64,000 nucleotides of DNA from Natrialba asiatica DSM 12278 (GCF_000337555.1 NZ_AOIO01000017.1:62001-126000); one strand, 5' to 3'. Positions 16,981-25,140 are shown, counted from the stretch's first letter. A program made the numbers and translations. Notes: generated by a model not told the origin, from the letters alone.

Positions 16981-16995
16981 TCCGCCCTGTGGAAT
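16981..16995. promoter_or_regulatory. Possible IclR operator, TTCC-N7-GGAA
   Basis: TTCC (16981-16984) and GGAA (16992-16995) form a short dyad just upstream of the TATA-like box of the IclR gene. Several IclR-family operators contain TTCC/GGAA half-sites. The match is short and could be chance. Confidence 0.3.
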
Positions 16996-17171
16996 CTATC
17001 GTGACCGAAGTGTAACGCTGCTGGTTCACCCGGATAGCGAGGATCCTGCGGTAGCGCGTCTGGTACAGCGGTTAGCCGGGGCTGTGACTGCAGACGGCGT
17101 CACGAAACGCTTCTATGGGCCGGAATTCAAGAATCGGACGAGGCGTGTCGTCGGTCGAACGGCGCTGTCAC

Positions 17172-17193
17172 ATTACAAGTGTACATATGTAAT
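17172..17193. promoter_or_regulatory. Imperfect 22-base palindrome, candidate operator
   Basis: ATTACA at 17172-17177 mirrors TGTAAT at 17188-17193, and the centre also pairs, so 9 of 11 positions are symmetric. It lies mid-way between divergent IclR and SDR genes in AT-rich DNA. Confidence 0.35.
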
Positions 17194-17389
17194 CTATTAT
17201 CGAGTACTAAGCGGACGAAACCGCATGGCTGTGGAAAAGACGGTCGTTAGCCGTTGAAAGCCGAGGTACGTGTGGGCACAAGCTGATTCCGTAGCACGGA
17301 ATCCAGCGGTTGCCGACGAAGTCTCGCCTCCCGTTGGGATTACCGCAACGGCAACCTTTTTCATGCTCTCCTTTGGCTTTACGGACGAT

Positions 17390-18178
17390 ATGGACCTACA
17401 GATCGACGGCAACGCGGCGCTGGTGACGGCCTCCTCGAGCGGCCTCGGAAAGGCGTCTGCGCGGGCGCTCGCCCGGGAGGGCGCAAACGTCGTCATCAAC
17501 GGCCGCGACGCGGATCGACTCGCGGACGCGAAAGCCGATATCGAATCGGACGCGACCGGCGAGATCGTCACCCAGCAGGGCGATCTGACCGACGAGGACG
17601 ACATCGAAGCGCTGGTCGAGACGACCGTCGACGAGTTCGGCGGCATCGACCACCTCGTGACGAGCGCCGGCGGCCCGCCGTCCGGTCCGTTCCTCGACAC
17701 CGACGACGAGGACTGGTACCAGGCCTACGACCTGCTCGTCATGAGCGTCGTCCGCCTAGCTCGGGAGGCGGAACCGCACCTGCGCGAGAGCGACGCGGGA
17801 ACCATCGTCAACATCACCTCCCGGAGCGTCAAAGAGGCGATCGACAGCCTCGTCCTATCGAACTCGGTTCGGATGAGCGTCATCGGCCTGGAGAAGACCC
17901 TCTCGCAGGAGTTCGCGCCCGACGTGCGGACGAACGCGGTGCTTCCCGGACCACACGAGACCGAGCGCATCGAAGAACTCGTCAATCAGGCCGTCGACCG
18001 CGGCGAGTACGACTCCTACGAAGCGGGGCTCGACGACTGGGCGAGCAACCCGCTCGAGCGCGTCGGCGATCCGATGGAACTGGGCAACACCGTCGCGTTC
18101 CTCTCCTCGCCGCTGTCGGGCTACATCAACGGCGAGAGCGTCCTCATCGACGGGGGGTCGACCGGAGCGAACCTATGA
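17390..18178 (+). CDS. SDR-fold protein with altered catalytic site
   Basis: 262 residues from the ATG at 17390. The Rossmann N-terminus is typical of short-chain dehydrogenases but with TASSSGLG instead of TGxxxGIG. NGRDADRL and the C-terminal YINGESVLIDGG are also family features. The active site is unusual: where Tyr-x-x-x-Lys is expected the sequence reads LSNSVRMSV, with Ser/Asn at 157-159 and Arg161. A known group of BKR-like SDR proteins has this SN-xx-R pattern, and its members may not be ordinary dehydrogenases. It overlaps the cupin gene by 4 bases, so it is coupled to a catabolic operon, where an SDR step would be expected. Confidence 0.85.
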   Translation: MDLQIDGNAALVTASSSGLGKASARALAREGANVVINGRDADRLADAKADIESDATGEIVTQQGDLTDEDDIEALVETTVDEFGGIDHLVTSAGGPPSGPFLDTDDEDWYQAYDLLVMSVVRLAREAEPHLRESDAGTIVNITSRSVKEAIDSLVLSNSVRMSVIGLEKTLSQEFAPDVRTNAVLPGPHETERIEELVNQAVDRGEYDSYEAGLDDWASNPLERVGDPMELGNTVAFLSSPLSGYINGESVLIDGGSTGANL

Positions 18179-18522
18179 AACCGGTCCCGTTCGACGAGGC
18201 CGAGACCTACGAGCCCGACGACGGCTGGCGACGGGTCTCGATGGCCGGCAGCGACTCGTTCTCCTTCGAGTGGTTCGAAAAGCCGCCGGGCCACAGCTCG
18301 CCGATGCACGACCACGAGAACGAGCAGGTCTGTCTCTGTCTCGAGGGCGAGTTGACGGTCGCGACCGAGGACGACGAGATCACGCTCGAACGGTACGATT
18401 CCGTCTGGCTCGACGCCTGGGAGTCCCACCGCGTCGAGAACACCGGCGACGAACTCGCGGTCGGGCTGGACGTGTTCGCGCCCGGGCGCTCGTTCGACTT
18501 CTGGACGGATCGGGACGACTGA
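18175..18522 (+). CDS. Cupin-domain protein
   Basis: 115 residues, a single small beta-barrel. The metal-binding pattern is visible: SPMHDHENEQ, giving two histidines and a glutamate, and later WESHRVENTGDE with the second-motif histidine. Such small cupins act as isomerases or dioxygenases, or as sugar-acid binding proteins. It starts within the stop of the SDR gene (ATGA overlap) and is followed 36 bases later by the FAH-family hydrolase, so all three are one operon. No specific reaction can be assigned. Confidence 0.85.
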   Translation: MKPVPFDEAETYEPDDGWRRVSMAGSDSFSFEWFEKPPGHSSPMHDHENEQVCLCLEGELTVATEDDEITLERYDSVWLDAWESHRVENTGDELAVGLDVFAPGRSFDFWTDRDD

Positions 18523-18558
18523 CTTCCCATCGAGAGACCACGGATTCGGAGACACCCA

Positions 18559-19380
18559 ATGAAGTACCTCGCACGCACCATCGACGGAACGCCGCTTCTC
18601 GGCGACGACGACGGCTACGTGCCACTGGCGGCGGCGATGCCCGAACTGACGGCCGTCAGGGACGCGCTGGCGCTTGCCGCCGCCGGAACACTGCCCGATC
18701 TCGACACCGTTCCGGCCGCGCGAATCGATCCGGCACACATCCAGTTCGGCCCGCCGCTCGCCGAGTTCGGCAAACTCTGGGGAATCGGCCTCAACTACGC
18801 CGACCACGCCGGCGACCTGGACGAACAGCGACCCGACGAACCGGCGAGTTTCATGAAACCCGAAAGCGCGCTCACCGGCCCGGGCGGCCCGATCAGACTG
18901 CCGCCGATCGAGCAGACAGACGGCGTCACCGCCGAAGCCGAACTCGCCGTACTCATCGGCCGCTCCTGCCGAAACATCGACATAGAGACCACTGCCGACG
19001 TGATTGCGGGCTATCTACCGGTTATCGACATGACCGCGGAGGACATCCTCCGTCGCAACCCGCGATTTCTCACCCGCGCCAAGAGCTTCGACTCGTTCCT
19101 CGTCGTCGGCCCGGCGATCGCCGTCCCCGAGGAACCGCTCGCACTCGAGGAGCTGACAGTCCGTACCATCGTCAACGAGCAAGTGGCGGCCGCAAACGAG
19201 ATCCGAAACATGCTGTTCCCGCCGGCTGAACTCGTCTCGTTTCACAGCGACGTGATGACGCTCGAACCGGGCGATCTGATCAGCACCGGGACGCCCGGCG
19301 CGGAGCCGATCTCGCCCGGCGATCACGTCAGCGCCGCAGTGGAATCGATTGGCACCGTCGATGCTCCGGTCGTTCGCTGA
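18559..19380 (+). CDS. Fumarylacetoacetate hydrolase family protein
   Basis: 273 residues, FAH fold. These metal-dependent enzymes cleave C-C bonds of diketo acids or decarboxylate or hydrate related acids. The N-terminal small domain (to about residue 65) is followed by WGIGLNYADHA, then the metal-binding EAELAVLIGRSC (acidic E-x-E) and GYLPVIDMTAED. The C-terminus has PGDLISTGTPGAEPISPGD. In the diketo-hydrolase route for L-rhamnose or L-fucose, a protein of this family releases pyruvate and L-lactate from a 2,4-diketo-3-deoxy acid. The dehydratase and SDR genes nearby make that role attractive, but it is inference. Confidence 0.88.
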   Translation: MKYLARTIDGTPLLGDDDGYVPLAAAMPELTAVRDALALAAAGTLPDLDTVPAARIDPAHIQFGPPLAEFGKLWGIGLNYADHAGDLDEQRPDEPASFMKPESALTGPGGPIRLPPIEQTDGVTAEAELAVLIGRSCRNIDIETTADVIAGYLPVIDMTAEDILRRNPRFLTRAKSFDSFLVVGPAIAVPEEPLALEELTVRTIVNEQVAAANEIRNMLFPPAELVSFHSDVMTLEPGDLISTGTPGAEPISPGDHVSAAVESIGTVDAPVVR

Positions 19381-19448
19381 CGACGGCGGGGACGAGCACC
19401 GGACGCTTATCTGCCGTCGGAAACTGCGGGTGCGGAGCCGCTGACGAC

Positions 19449-19883
19449 TCAGTCTTCGGTCTGCATCTGGGTGATGACGGGCCGATCCGCCGAAAGCAGG
19501 ACCGACTGCGTGACGCTGCCGAACAGTACCTTCCCGGTCGGGCTCCGCTCGCGGCCGCACAGCACGATACTGTCGGCGTCGATCTCCGAGGCAACCTCGA
19601 GGATCGTCTCGGCCGGATCGCCGTGTTCCCGCCGCATTTCGATCGACATCCCCTCGTCTTCGAGTTCGGCGAGCGCGGTCTCGGCGTGCTGTGGGAAGGC
19701 CGTTTCGTCGTAGAGATTTTCCGAATTGACGCGGCCGCTGACGCCGGTCACGTCGAACTTCTCGAAGACGTTCAGAGCGACGACCTCGATGTCCGACGGA
19801 TCGCCGGGGAGCGAGCGGAGAATCGAGATCGCCTGGTCCGTTCGTCGTTCGTTCCGGTTGACCGACAATAAAGCGCGATACAT
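19449..19883 (-). CDS. Universal stress protein, UspA family
   Basis: 144 residues, one UspA domain. The ATP-binding signature G-x2-G-x9-G-S/T appears as [20 protein letters not shown] near the C-terminus, so it probably binds nucleotide and is dimeric. The N-terminus reads [31 protein letters not shown]-like box at 19908-19913 lies 25-30 bases before the ATG, indicating a leaderless transcript. Usp proteins are abundant in haloarchaea and their targets are mostly unknown. Confidence 0.92.
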   Translation of the reverse strand: MYRALLSVNRNERRTDQAISILRSLPGDPSDIEVVALNVFEKFDVTGVSGRVNSENLYDETAFPQHAETALAELEDEGMSIEMRREHGDPAETILEVASEIDADSIVLCGRERSPTGKVLFGSVTQSVLLSADRPVITQMQTED

Positions 19884-20020
19884 ATCGTATCCCTCTTCGA
19901 GCGGCCCCTTAAGTGTCCTGGCGGGCCGTCGTCTCTCTTCGACGACTGATCGGTATCGGGACTGGTTACGACGGGGAGCAGCGACGGCGGAACCGGATTC
20001 GCCGTCCGCCGCGAGGGTAT

Positions 20021-20040
20021 CAGTATCGATATTGATACTG
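20021..20040. promoter_or_regulatory. 20-base near-perfect palindrome
   Basis: CAGTATC (20021-20027) mirrors GATACTG (20034-20040), and the six central bases pair except one, so 9 of 10 positions are symmetric. It sits between the small gene at 20109 and the UspA gene, about 138 bases upstream of the latter, and could be an operator or a transcript-end hairpin for the small gene. Confidence 0.4.
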
Positions 20041-20108
20041 CGCTGACAGTCCCGATGGATTTGACGTATAATGTTGTATATTGGAAATCAGATGTATCAT
20101 CGAAAATC

Positions 20109-20249
20109 TCAAATATAGTGTTTGTACGGGATTTCCTCACCGTTCTCCAGAAGAACGGCGTATTCGTCATTTGAGGCCCTAGGAGGATGTTTGATATATC
20201 GGTACTCCGCTGCGTCGAATCGCATCTTCTTATTTAGAAAGACGCCCAT
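20109..20249 (-). CDS. Unrecognised small protein, 46 residues
   Basis: The ATG at 20249 is the first start after an in-frame TAG. A second ATG lies eight codons in, at 20225. The product begins MGVFLNKKMRFDAAEYRY and ends with NGEEIPYKHYI; it is rich in tyrosine and glutamate. A CATAAATA box at about 20283-20290 is placed for a transcript start roughly 10 bases before the first ATG. Base composition is lower in G+C than in neighbouring genes, which may mean recent arrival. No family is recognised. Coding is inferred from a clean frame, promoter and amino-acid make-up, so moderate confidence only. Confidence 0.45.
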   Translation of the reverse strand: MGVFLNKKMRFDAAEYRYIKHPPRASNDEYAVLLENGEEIPYKHYI

Positions 20250-20375
20250 CTGGGGATTCTATCGCCTGTAACGGTGGAACAGGTATTTATGTCCCTACTC
20301 TCCGTTCGAGTATTCTAAAGTTATTGTCTATTGTTTTGATTTGGTAGTCTCCGTTACAGTCGAACGCACAACCAG

Positions 20376-21035
20376 TCACTCGTCAGGAGCGAGTTCACCG
20401 GAGCCGAACTCGTGGTCGTAGGCGGTGAGTTCGAGCGTCGCCGGGTCGAGCGTGTAGTAGCGCTCCCAGGCGGGTGCGAGACTTACGACCCTGGAACCCG
20501 CAATTTCGGCTTCGCGGTGGGTGTGATGATGGCCGACCAGACAGAGGGTCGGCGAGAGCGCCTCGATCAGGTCGGTCACGTGCTCACAGCCCGGATCGTA
20601 GCCGTAGTACAGCAGGCCGGTCGGGGCCTCGTGAGCGAGCAGCACGTCGATATCCGACAGGTCGGCGGCCCGTTCGATATCTTCGTGGGTGAAGTGACGG
20701 CGGCGGTTTCCCTCGAGTTCAGCCCGTGCACAGTCGTACCTCGTCGGCGCGTAGTTGCCCGAGAGGCCGGCGACGCGACGGCCCTCGAGCGCCGCGACTG
20801 AACTCGCAAGGAGGTGTGCGTTGGTCGTTCCCGCCGGTCGGTTTCCGGTCCGGAGCGCCTCGATCACGTCGAGGTCCTCGTTGTTGCCGGCGATGAACCA
20901 GGTCGGTGCCGGGAGGTCGTAGTGTTCGAGGTCGCCGGCCTGGAGGACGTGATCGGGGTCGACCGTCCGATAGCACTCGAGCAGGGCCTCGCGGCGGGCC
21001 GGATCGGCGGCGTGGGCGTCACCGAGGACGAGCAT
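20376..21035 (-). CDS. Metallophosphoesterase
   Basis: 219 residues, calcineurin-like fold. The ordered metal motifs are visible: LVLGDAHAAD (usually D-x-H), QAGDLEHYD, FIAGNNEDLD (in place of GNHE), ALLAHEAPTG and LVGHHHTHREAEIAG. These bind two metals and hydrolyse phosphoester bonds in small molecules, nucleotides or nucleic acids. The Asn in GNNE replaces the common histidine, as in YfcE/MJ0936-like archaeal phosphodiesterases. It stands alone between the small-protein gene and a divergent-facing neighbour. Substrate unknown. Confidence 0.88.
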   Translation of the reverse strand: MLVLGDAHAADPARREALLECYRTVDPDHVLQAGDLEHYDLPAPTWFIAGNNEDLDVIEALRTGNRPAGTTNAHLLASSVAALEGRRVAGLSGNYAPTRYDCARAELEGNRRRHFTHEDIERAADLSDIDVLLAHEAPTGLLYYGYDPGCEHVTDLIEALSPTLCLVGHHHTHREAEIAGSRVVSLAPAWERYYTLDPATLELTAYDHEFGSGELAPDE

Positions 21036-21172
21036 GGGGGAGCGACGACCGCTGGGACCATAGTGTCCGTGGCGGCAGTCGTCGGGGTTCTCGGGGTGCT
21101 GGTCGGTTCAAGCCACCGACGAGAGCGATCCGTCGCGGGCCGTCATCGGACGGCCTTGGCCGCGTCGAACCT

Positions 21173-22102
21173 CTAGTCGTCTTCTATCCGAACGAGTTCA
21201 TCGACGTCCGGAATGTCGGCTGCGGCGTCCGTGATCTGTTGCATTCGGTCCGTGTGCTTCTCGAGTGCGTAGGCGGCCAGCCTCCCGTTTTCGAGACCCA
21301 CCTGCTCGCTCTCGTCGTCGGGCTGGAACCGCTCGTCCTCGGTGATCCCCTGGACGAGCGGCACGAGTTCGTCGACCGTCTCCTGGACGAGCGACGGGTC
21401 GACGCCGTCGGCGATGAGTTTCTTGAGCTGGTTCATACCGAAGCCGACGTGTCTGCCCTCGTCGCTGCGGATCTTGCTGAACCCTTCGACCAGTCCCGGA
21501 AGATGCGGCAGCGCGTCGAACTCGCCGCCGTAGGACGTTTGCATCCCGTAGTAGCCCGTCTGGGCGAGGATCCCCTCGACGGTGAGGTGGTAGTGACAGT
21601 ACGCCTTCGCGCGGTTTTCGGGCGTGTCGTCCTCGAGCAGCCGGTACTGGGCCGCCCGGTTGCGATCGAACAGTTCGACGTAGGGCTCGTTGAACCACTT
21701 GTCCGCGCGAGGATTCGACCGATCCCAGCCGCGTTCGTCCTCGACGGTCCAGATGACCTCGCGCCAGTAGCGGTCGAAGAAGTCGGCGTGTTTGGCCTCC
21801 TCGTACAACTGCGTCGTCAGAAACAGCTGTTCGTCGAGGTCGTCGAGTACCGTTGCAAGCGGCGCGAGATCCTCCGTGACGGCGTCCTCGCCCGCCCCGA
21901 ACTTCGCGATGCCGTTCAGCGTTCGCTCCCAGTCCGTCCGAGTGAACTCGTTTGCAGCGTCGATGTATGCGAGGAGATTCTCAACGTCTTCCTCGAGTTC
22001 GATTTCGCCGGGGTCCCAGTGGCGCTCGACCGCGTTACGATAGTAGCGGTTCGCTCGGGAATCCCGATCCATCAGCTCGGTGGGCGTGTACTCAGTTGCC
22101 AT
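21173..22102 (-). CDS. R2-like ligand-binding oxidase (ferritin-like, Mn/Fe type)
   Basis: 309 residues from the ATG at 22102; seven more in-frame codons upstream are ignored. It resembles ribonucleotide reductase R2, but the pattern is that of R2lox. Predicted metal ligands are Glu72, Glu102 and His105 (YEEAKHADFF), Glu176 (TVEGILAQ), Glu215 and His218 (RSDEGRHVG). Val75 and Tyr171 stand where R2lox proteins form a Val-Tyr ether crosslink. No large RNR subunit is nearby, which also argues against a reductase role. R2lox binds a long-chain ligand, and its physiological reaction is unknown. Confidence 0.82.
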   Translation of the reverse strand: MATEYTPTELMDRDSRANRYYRNAVERHWDPGEIELEEDVENLLAYIDAANEFTRTDWERTLNGIAKFGAGEDAVTEDLAPLATVLDDLDEQLFLTTQLYEEAKHADFFDRYWREVIWTVEDERGWDRSNPRADKWFNEPYVELFDRNRAAQYRLLEDDTPENRAKAYCHYHLTVEGILAQTGYYGMQTSYGGEFDALPHLPGLVEGFSKIRSDEGRHVGFGMNQLKKLIADGVDPSLVQETVDELVPLVQGITEDERFQPDDESEQVGLENGRLAAYALEKHTDRMQQITDAAADIPDVDELVRIEDD

Positions 22103-22229
22103 AGGCCACGGTATTCCGTACAACTATTAAAGACGAGTTCACGAGAAACTGATACCAACTGAACAGGTGTGGTTCGCGGTGTGTGGTTGGAGGAGCCGTC
22201 CGATGAGGCGAGAGCGGAGCAGGCGGCGG

Positions 22230-22727
22230 CTACGCGCGCTGGGATGGCGAGCCGATTTCGAAGATCTCCTCGTAGAGGGTGGCTGCGAGTTGGTCCATGT
22301 TCGCCGCCGCCTCGCTGGCGTCCATCGTATCGCCGACGCCCTGCCATTCAATCGAGAGGCGAGAGAGCGGAACGAGTGCGATGCCGCCGATCGTGATGGT
22401 TCCGTCGGAAGTGCGAACGGTCCACTCGGTTCGCATGCCGGTAGCGGATTTCGTGACGGTTTCGATCTCGCCGCCGGCCTCGGCCCAGCGTTCGACGAGG
22501 CCGTCGGTGATCCGTCGCAGTTTTCGTTCGCCGAGGACGTGCACGACGACGCCGGTGCCCGCGAGAAGGACGAACGCGGCAGCCGCGAACGGGACGCCGC
22601 CGTAGGGGACGTTCACCGACGCTGCGAGCCCTGCCGTCACGACGACGAGGCCGAGTACGCGAGCGTCGAGTGCGCTGGGGACCGTTCCGCCCCATCCGGT
22701 CTCCCGCGTCGACTGATCGAGTTGCAT
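22230..22727 (-). CDS. Membrane-anchored hypothetical protein
   Basis: 165 residues. Two hydrophobic segments occupy about residues 25-42 (LGLVVVTAGLAASVN) and 46-65 (PFAAAAFVLLAGTGVVVHVL). A cytosolic domain of about 95 residues follows, with a mixed alpha-beta look: RRITDGLVERWAEAGGE, a beta-rich EWTVRTSDGTITIGG, and a C-terminal helix. No known motif is recognised. The ATG at 22727 is the natural start. It is on the same strand as, and 127 bases before, the R2lox gene; a link is possible but unproved. Confidence 0.7.
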   Translation of the reverse strand: MQLDQSTRETGWGGTVPSALDARVLGLVVVTAGLAASVNVPYGGVPFAAAAFVLLAGTGVVVHVLGERKLRRITDGLVERWAEAGGEIETVTKSATGMRTEWTVRTSDGTITIGGIALVPLSRLSIEWQGVGDTMDASEAAANMDQLAATLYEEIFEIGSPSQRA

Positions 22728-22953
22728 CTATGGGGCGTGGGTCCGCCGAACGGGTAGCCGTTTGCCTGCTCCATTGGTTACTTTATACGCGAGCCGGGAA
22801 CGACACTACCCTGTCGCCCCGCTGCTGGCGTCGTGAGTCGATTGTGCGGTCCCTCGAAACGTCCTCTTACCGCCGGAAGTAGACACGGATAAAGCCGAAA
22901 CCAGTGCAGTCGAGTTCTTATCCGACCGGCGGCCCGTGTTCGCTATCGAGCGT

Positions 22954-23175
22954 ATGTCACGGTCACGAGAGTTCGCCGCCGATACGCGGTGGGGCTGGTG
23001 CTGTCCGCGCTGTGAGTCTGACGTGCCGGTGTGCGAGGATCCACAGTCGGAGACGTTCCGGTGGGAGTGTCCGGAGGAGTCGTGTCCGGCCGTCGGGTTC
23101 GGGTTCACGTCGCGACGGCGGGCGCGGATCGCACTGCGGGAGTATCGGGAGCGATATCAGGAGATATATCGATAA
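22954..23175 (+). CDS. Small zinc-finger protein
   Basis: 73 residues from the ATG at 22954; an in-frame GTG at 22936 is an alternative. Cysteine pairs occur in GWCCPRCESD and FRWECPEESCPAVG, suggesting one zinc ribbon. A basic helix follows (TSRRRARIALREYRERYQE). It belongs to the broad set of tiny haloarchaeal zinc-finger proteins, most without known roles. The last 71 bases overlap, on the opposite strand, the 3' end of the spermidine-synthase-like gene, which is unusual for this gene-dense but rarely overlapping genome. Confidence 0.65.
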   Translation: MSRSREFAADTRWGWCCPRCESDVPVCEDPQSETFRWECPEESCPAVGFGFTSRRRARIALREYRERYQEIYR

Positions 23176-24850
23176 TCGGGGCCCGATCTTGGCCGACGAG
23201 TGTCTCCTTCGCACCGGGGTCCGAACCGGCAGCGATCGCAGCCGCCGGTTCGGCGGGTTCAGTATCGGTCTCGGTCCCACCCCCGCCGTCCGCCGATTCC
23301 TCGATTACGTACCGCTGTCCCAGCATCGGGTCGAGGAGGCTATCGACCTCGCCGCGGTCGTCGCGGAGGACCGGCGCGTCGTCCGTATTCGGCTCGTCCA
23401 GTCTGTTATCGATTGCACCGCCGAGATCGACCCCCATCGTCTCGGCTCGCGCGTCGTTCCTGGCTTCGAGTTCGGACTCGTCGAACGCGGTGTCGTCGTT
23501 CGTCGCCACGATTTCGATGTTCTGGACGGCGTTCGAGTCCGACGTGCGGAAGCTGTAGGCGTCGGGGAAGGCTTCCTGTACCGTCCGGTACTGGGCGCGG
23601 TAGAACTCGGCGGCCGGTCCGTTCGGAGCCGAAATGACGTTCGCGTGGAAGCGGCCGTCGTCGGCCAGCCGATCCGAAACGAGTTCCATGAACTCGACGG
23701 TGGTCAGGTGGAAGGGGACCTGTTCTTTCTTGTAGGCGTCGAGGACGATCACGTCGTAGGTTTCGTCGGTTCGCTGGAGGAACTGTCTCCCGTCGGTCGC
23801 GTGGACGTTTATATCGTCGGACTGCTCGGGGTCTTCGAGGCCGAAGTACTCCTCCGCGGCATCGGTGACGGACGGATCGATTTCGACCACGTCGACCGTC
23901 GCGTTGTACCGGTCGGCGAAGTCCTGCGGCCCGGTGTAGCCGCCACCGCCGATGAACAGGACGCGGTCGACGTCCTCGACATCGTCGCTCATGAGCATCG
24001 GCAGGTGGAAGTACTTCGTGTAGGTGAAGACGTGTCGGTCAGGTTGGTCGAGGTCGAGCGCGCTGTGCTGTGCGCCGTCGAGGTACATCGTCCGCTCGCC
24101 GCCGTTATCGATGACCTCGAGTTGTTGGTACGGCGTCTGGGTCTCGTAGACGACCTCGCCCCGGTGGTCGATGTCGAAGAGGGCGGGACCGCCGGCGGCA
24201 GCGACGACGAGCACGAGCGCGACGAATACGCTGGCAGCGGTCGGCCTGCGCGGCAGTTCCGGAGCGACGAGGACGAGTGCGGTGCCGACGAGCATCAGAC
24301 CGAACAGGAGGCCGATCCCGTCGATGCTCAGCGCCGGAATGAAGACGAACGTCGTCGCGCCCGAGCCCACGATGCTGCCGATCGTGCCGAGGGCGTAGAC
24401 GTGGCCGGAGGCTTCCCCGGTGCCCTCCTTCTTCGAGAGTTCAGCCGCGTAGGGGCTGATGAACCCGAGGAGATAGGTCGGGGGGCCAAAGAGGATGATG
24501 ACGGCCGGCAGGGACGCGTATCGCGCCGGGAGCGCGAGCGTCGAGGTGTACATGAGCAGAATATCGCTCGCGAAGACGACGACGCCGACGTACGCCGCGG
24601 TCGCGAGCATGAGCCAACTCATCTGGCGGTTCGTCGCGACCGCCGCGCGCTTGCCGCCCTGCCAGTAGCCGAGGCTCAACGCGGCGAGCAAGACGGTCAG
24701 GATCCCCCCAACCGTGTAGATGTGATTTCCGAACTCGGGAGCGAGCGTCCGCATGGCGAGCATCTCGAGACCCATACTGGTGACACCCGAGATGAAGACG
24801 GCGAGGTCGGGTTTGCTCGGCCGAACCGAGGAGAACGCGGGGACAGCCAT
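23105..24850 (-). CDS. Spermidine synthase-like protein fused to membrane domain
   Basis: 581 residues. The first about 235 form about seven hydrophobic helices (for example GGILTVLLAALSLGYW and PAVIILFGPPTYLLGFISPY). The rest is a class I methyltransferase-like aminopropyltransferase fold with VLFIGGGGYTG, VDVVEIDPSVTD, HATDGRQFLQ and DVIVLDAYKKEQVPFHLTT. The GGGDG and gatekeeper D-x-S/T-D-P features of true spermidine synthase are changed to GGGGYTG and LDAYKKEQ, so polyamine synthesis is doubtful. The acidic C-terminal tail (after about residue 545) is low-complexity and overlaps the zinc-finger gene. Probably a membrane enzyme of unknown substrate. Confidence 0.85.
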   Translation of the reverse strand: MAVPAFSSVRPSKPDLAVFISGVTSMGLEMLAMRTLAPEFGNHIYTVGGILTVLLAALSLGYWQGGKRAAVATNRQMSWLMLATAAYVGVVVFASDILLMYTSTLALPARYASLPAVIILFGPPTYLLGFISPYAAELSKKEGTGEASGHVYALGTIGSIVGSGATTFVFIPALSIDGIGLLFGLMLVGTALVLVAPELPRRPTAASVFVALVLVVAAAGGPALFDIDHRGEVVYETQTPYQQLEVIDNGGERTMYLDGAQHSALDLDQPDRHVFTYTKYFHLPMLMSDDVEDVDRVLFIGGGGYTGPQDFADRYNATVDVVEIDPSVTDAAEEYFGLEDPEQSDDINVHATDGRQFLQRTDETYDVIVLDAYKKEQVPFHLTTVEFMELVSDRLADDGRFHANVISAPNGPAAEFYRAQYRTVQEAFPDAYSFRTSDSNAVQNIEIVATNDDTAFDESELEARNDARAETMGVDLGGAIDNRLDEPNTDDAPVLRDDRGEVDSLLDPMLGQRYVIEESADGGGGTETDTEPAEPAAAIAAGSDPGAKETLVGQDRAPIIDISPDIAPDTPAVRSAPAVAT

Positions 24851-25140
24851 TGCCGGGATTGTCGCGGTCGACCCGTGAGTACCTGTTGGCTTCGGCAGAT
24901 CGATACCGGCGGTCTAGTCGCTCGGTTTCAGCGCCGATCGGCCGTCCCGATTCGATCTCTTCCCGTCCGTTCGTTTCGCCGAGAACCGTCACCGGCGAGT
25001 TCAGCCGCCCCACGAGTGCAACGGAGGAGACGTGTGAGTGCGCCCCTTTGTTGGTTCGGGTATCTGCCTCCGTCCACACATATTGAATTTCAGCAATCCA
25101 TACCAAAAAGGACTAACTAGTTTAGCCGTGTTGCATCGGT

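Larger units (their letters stand above)
16949..17389. other. Divergent regulatory region between IclR and SDR genes
   Basis: 441 bases without a gene. It contains an ACTAAGTA TATA-like box for the IclR gene (about 16970-16978), a TTCC-N7-GGAA element beside it, an imperfect 22-base palindrome at 17172-17193, and a weak CTTTTTCAT box before the SDR start. Confidence 0.5.
19884..20375. other. AT-rich gap holding a palindrome and a small gene
   Basis: 492 bases, clearly poorer in G+C than the flanks. It contains the UspA promoter, a 20-base palindrome at 20021-20040, a 46-codon gene on the minus strand (20109-20249) with its own TATA-like box near 20283-20290, and about 85 bases of unassigned sequence before the phosphoesterase stop. 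Confidence 0.5.

Noticed and set aside
20140-20158. CCGTTCT-N5-AGAACGG hairpin
   Set aside because: It lies inside the coding-like part of the small ORF 20109-20249, so it is not called as a separate terminator.
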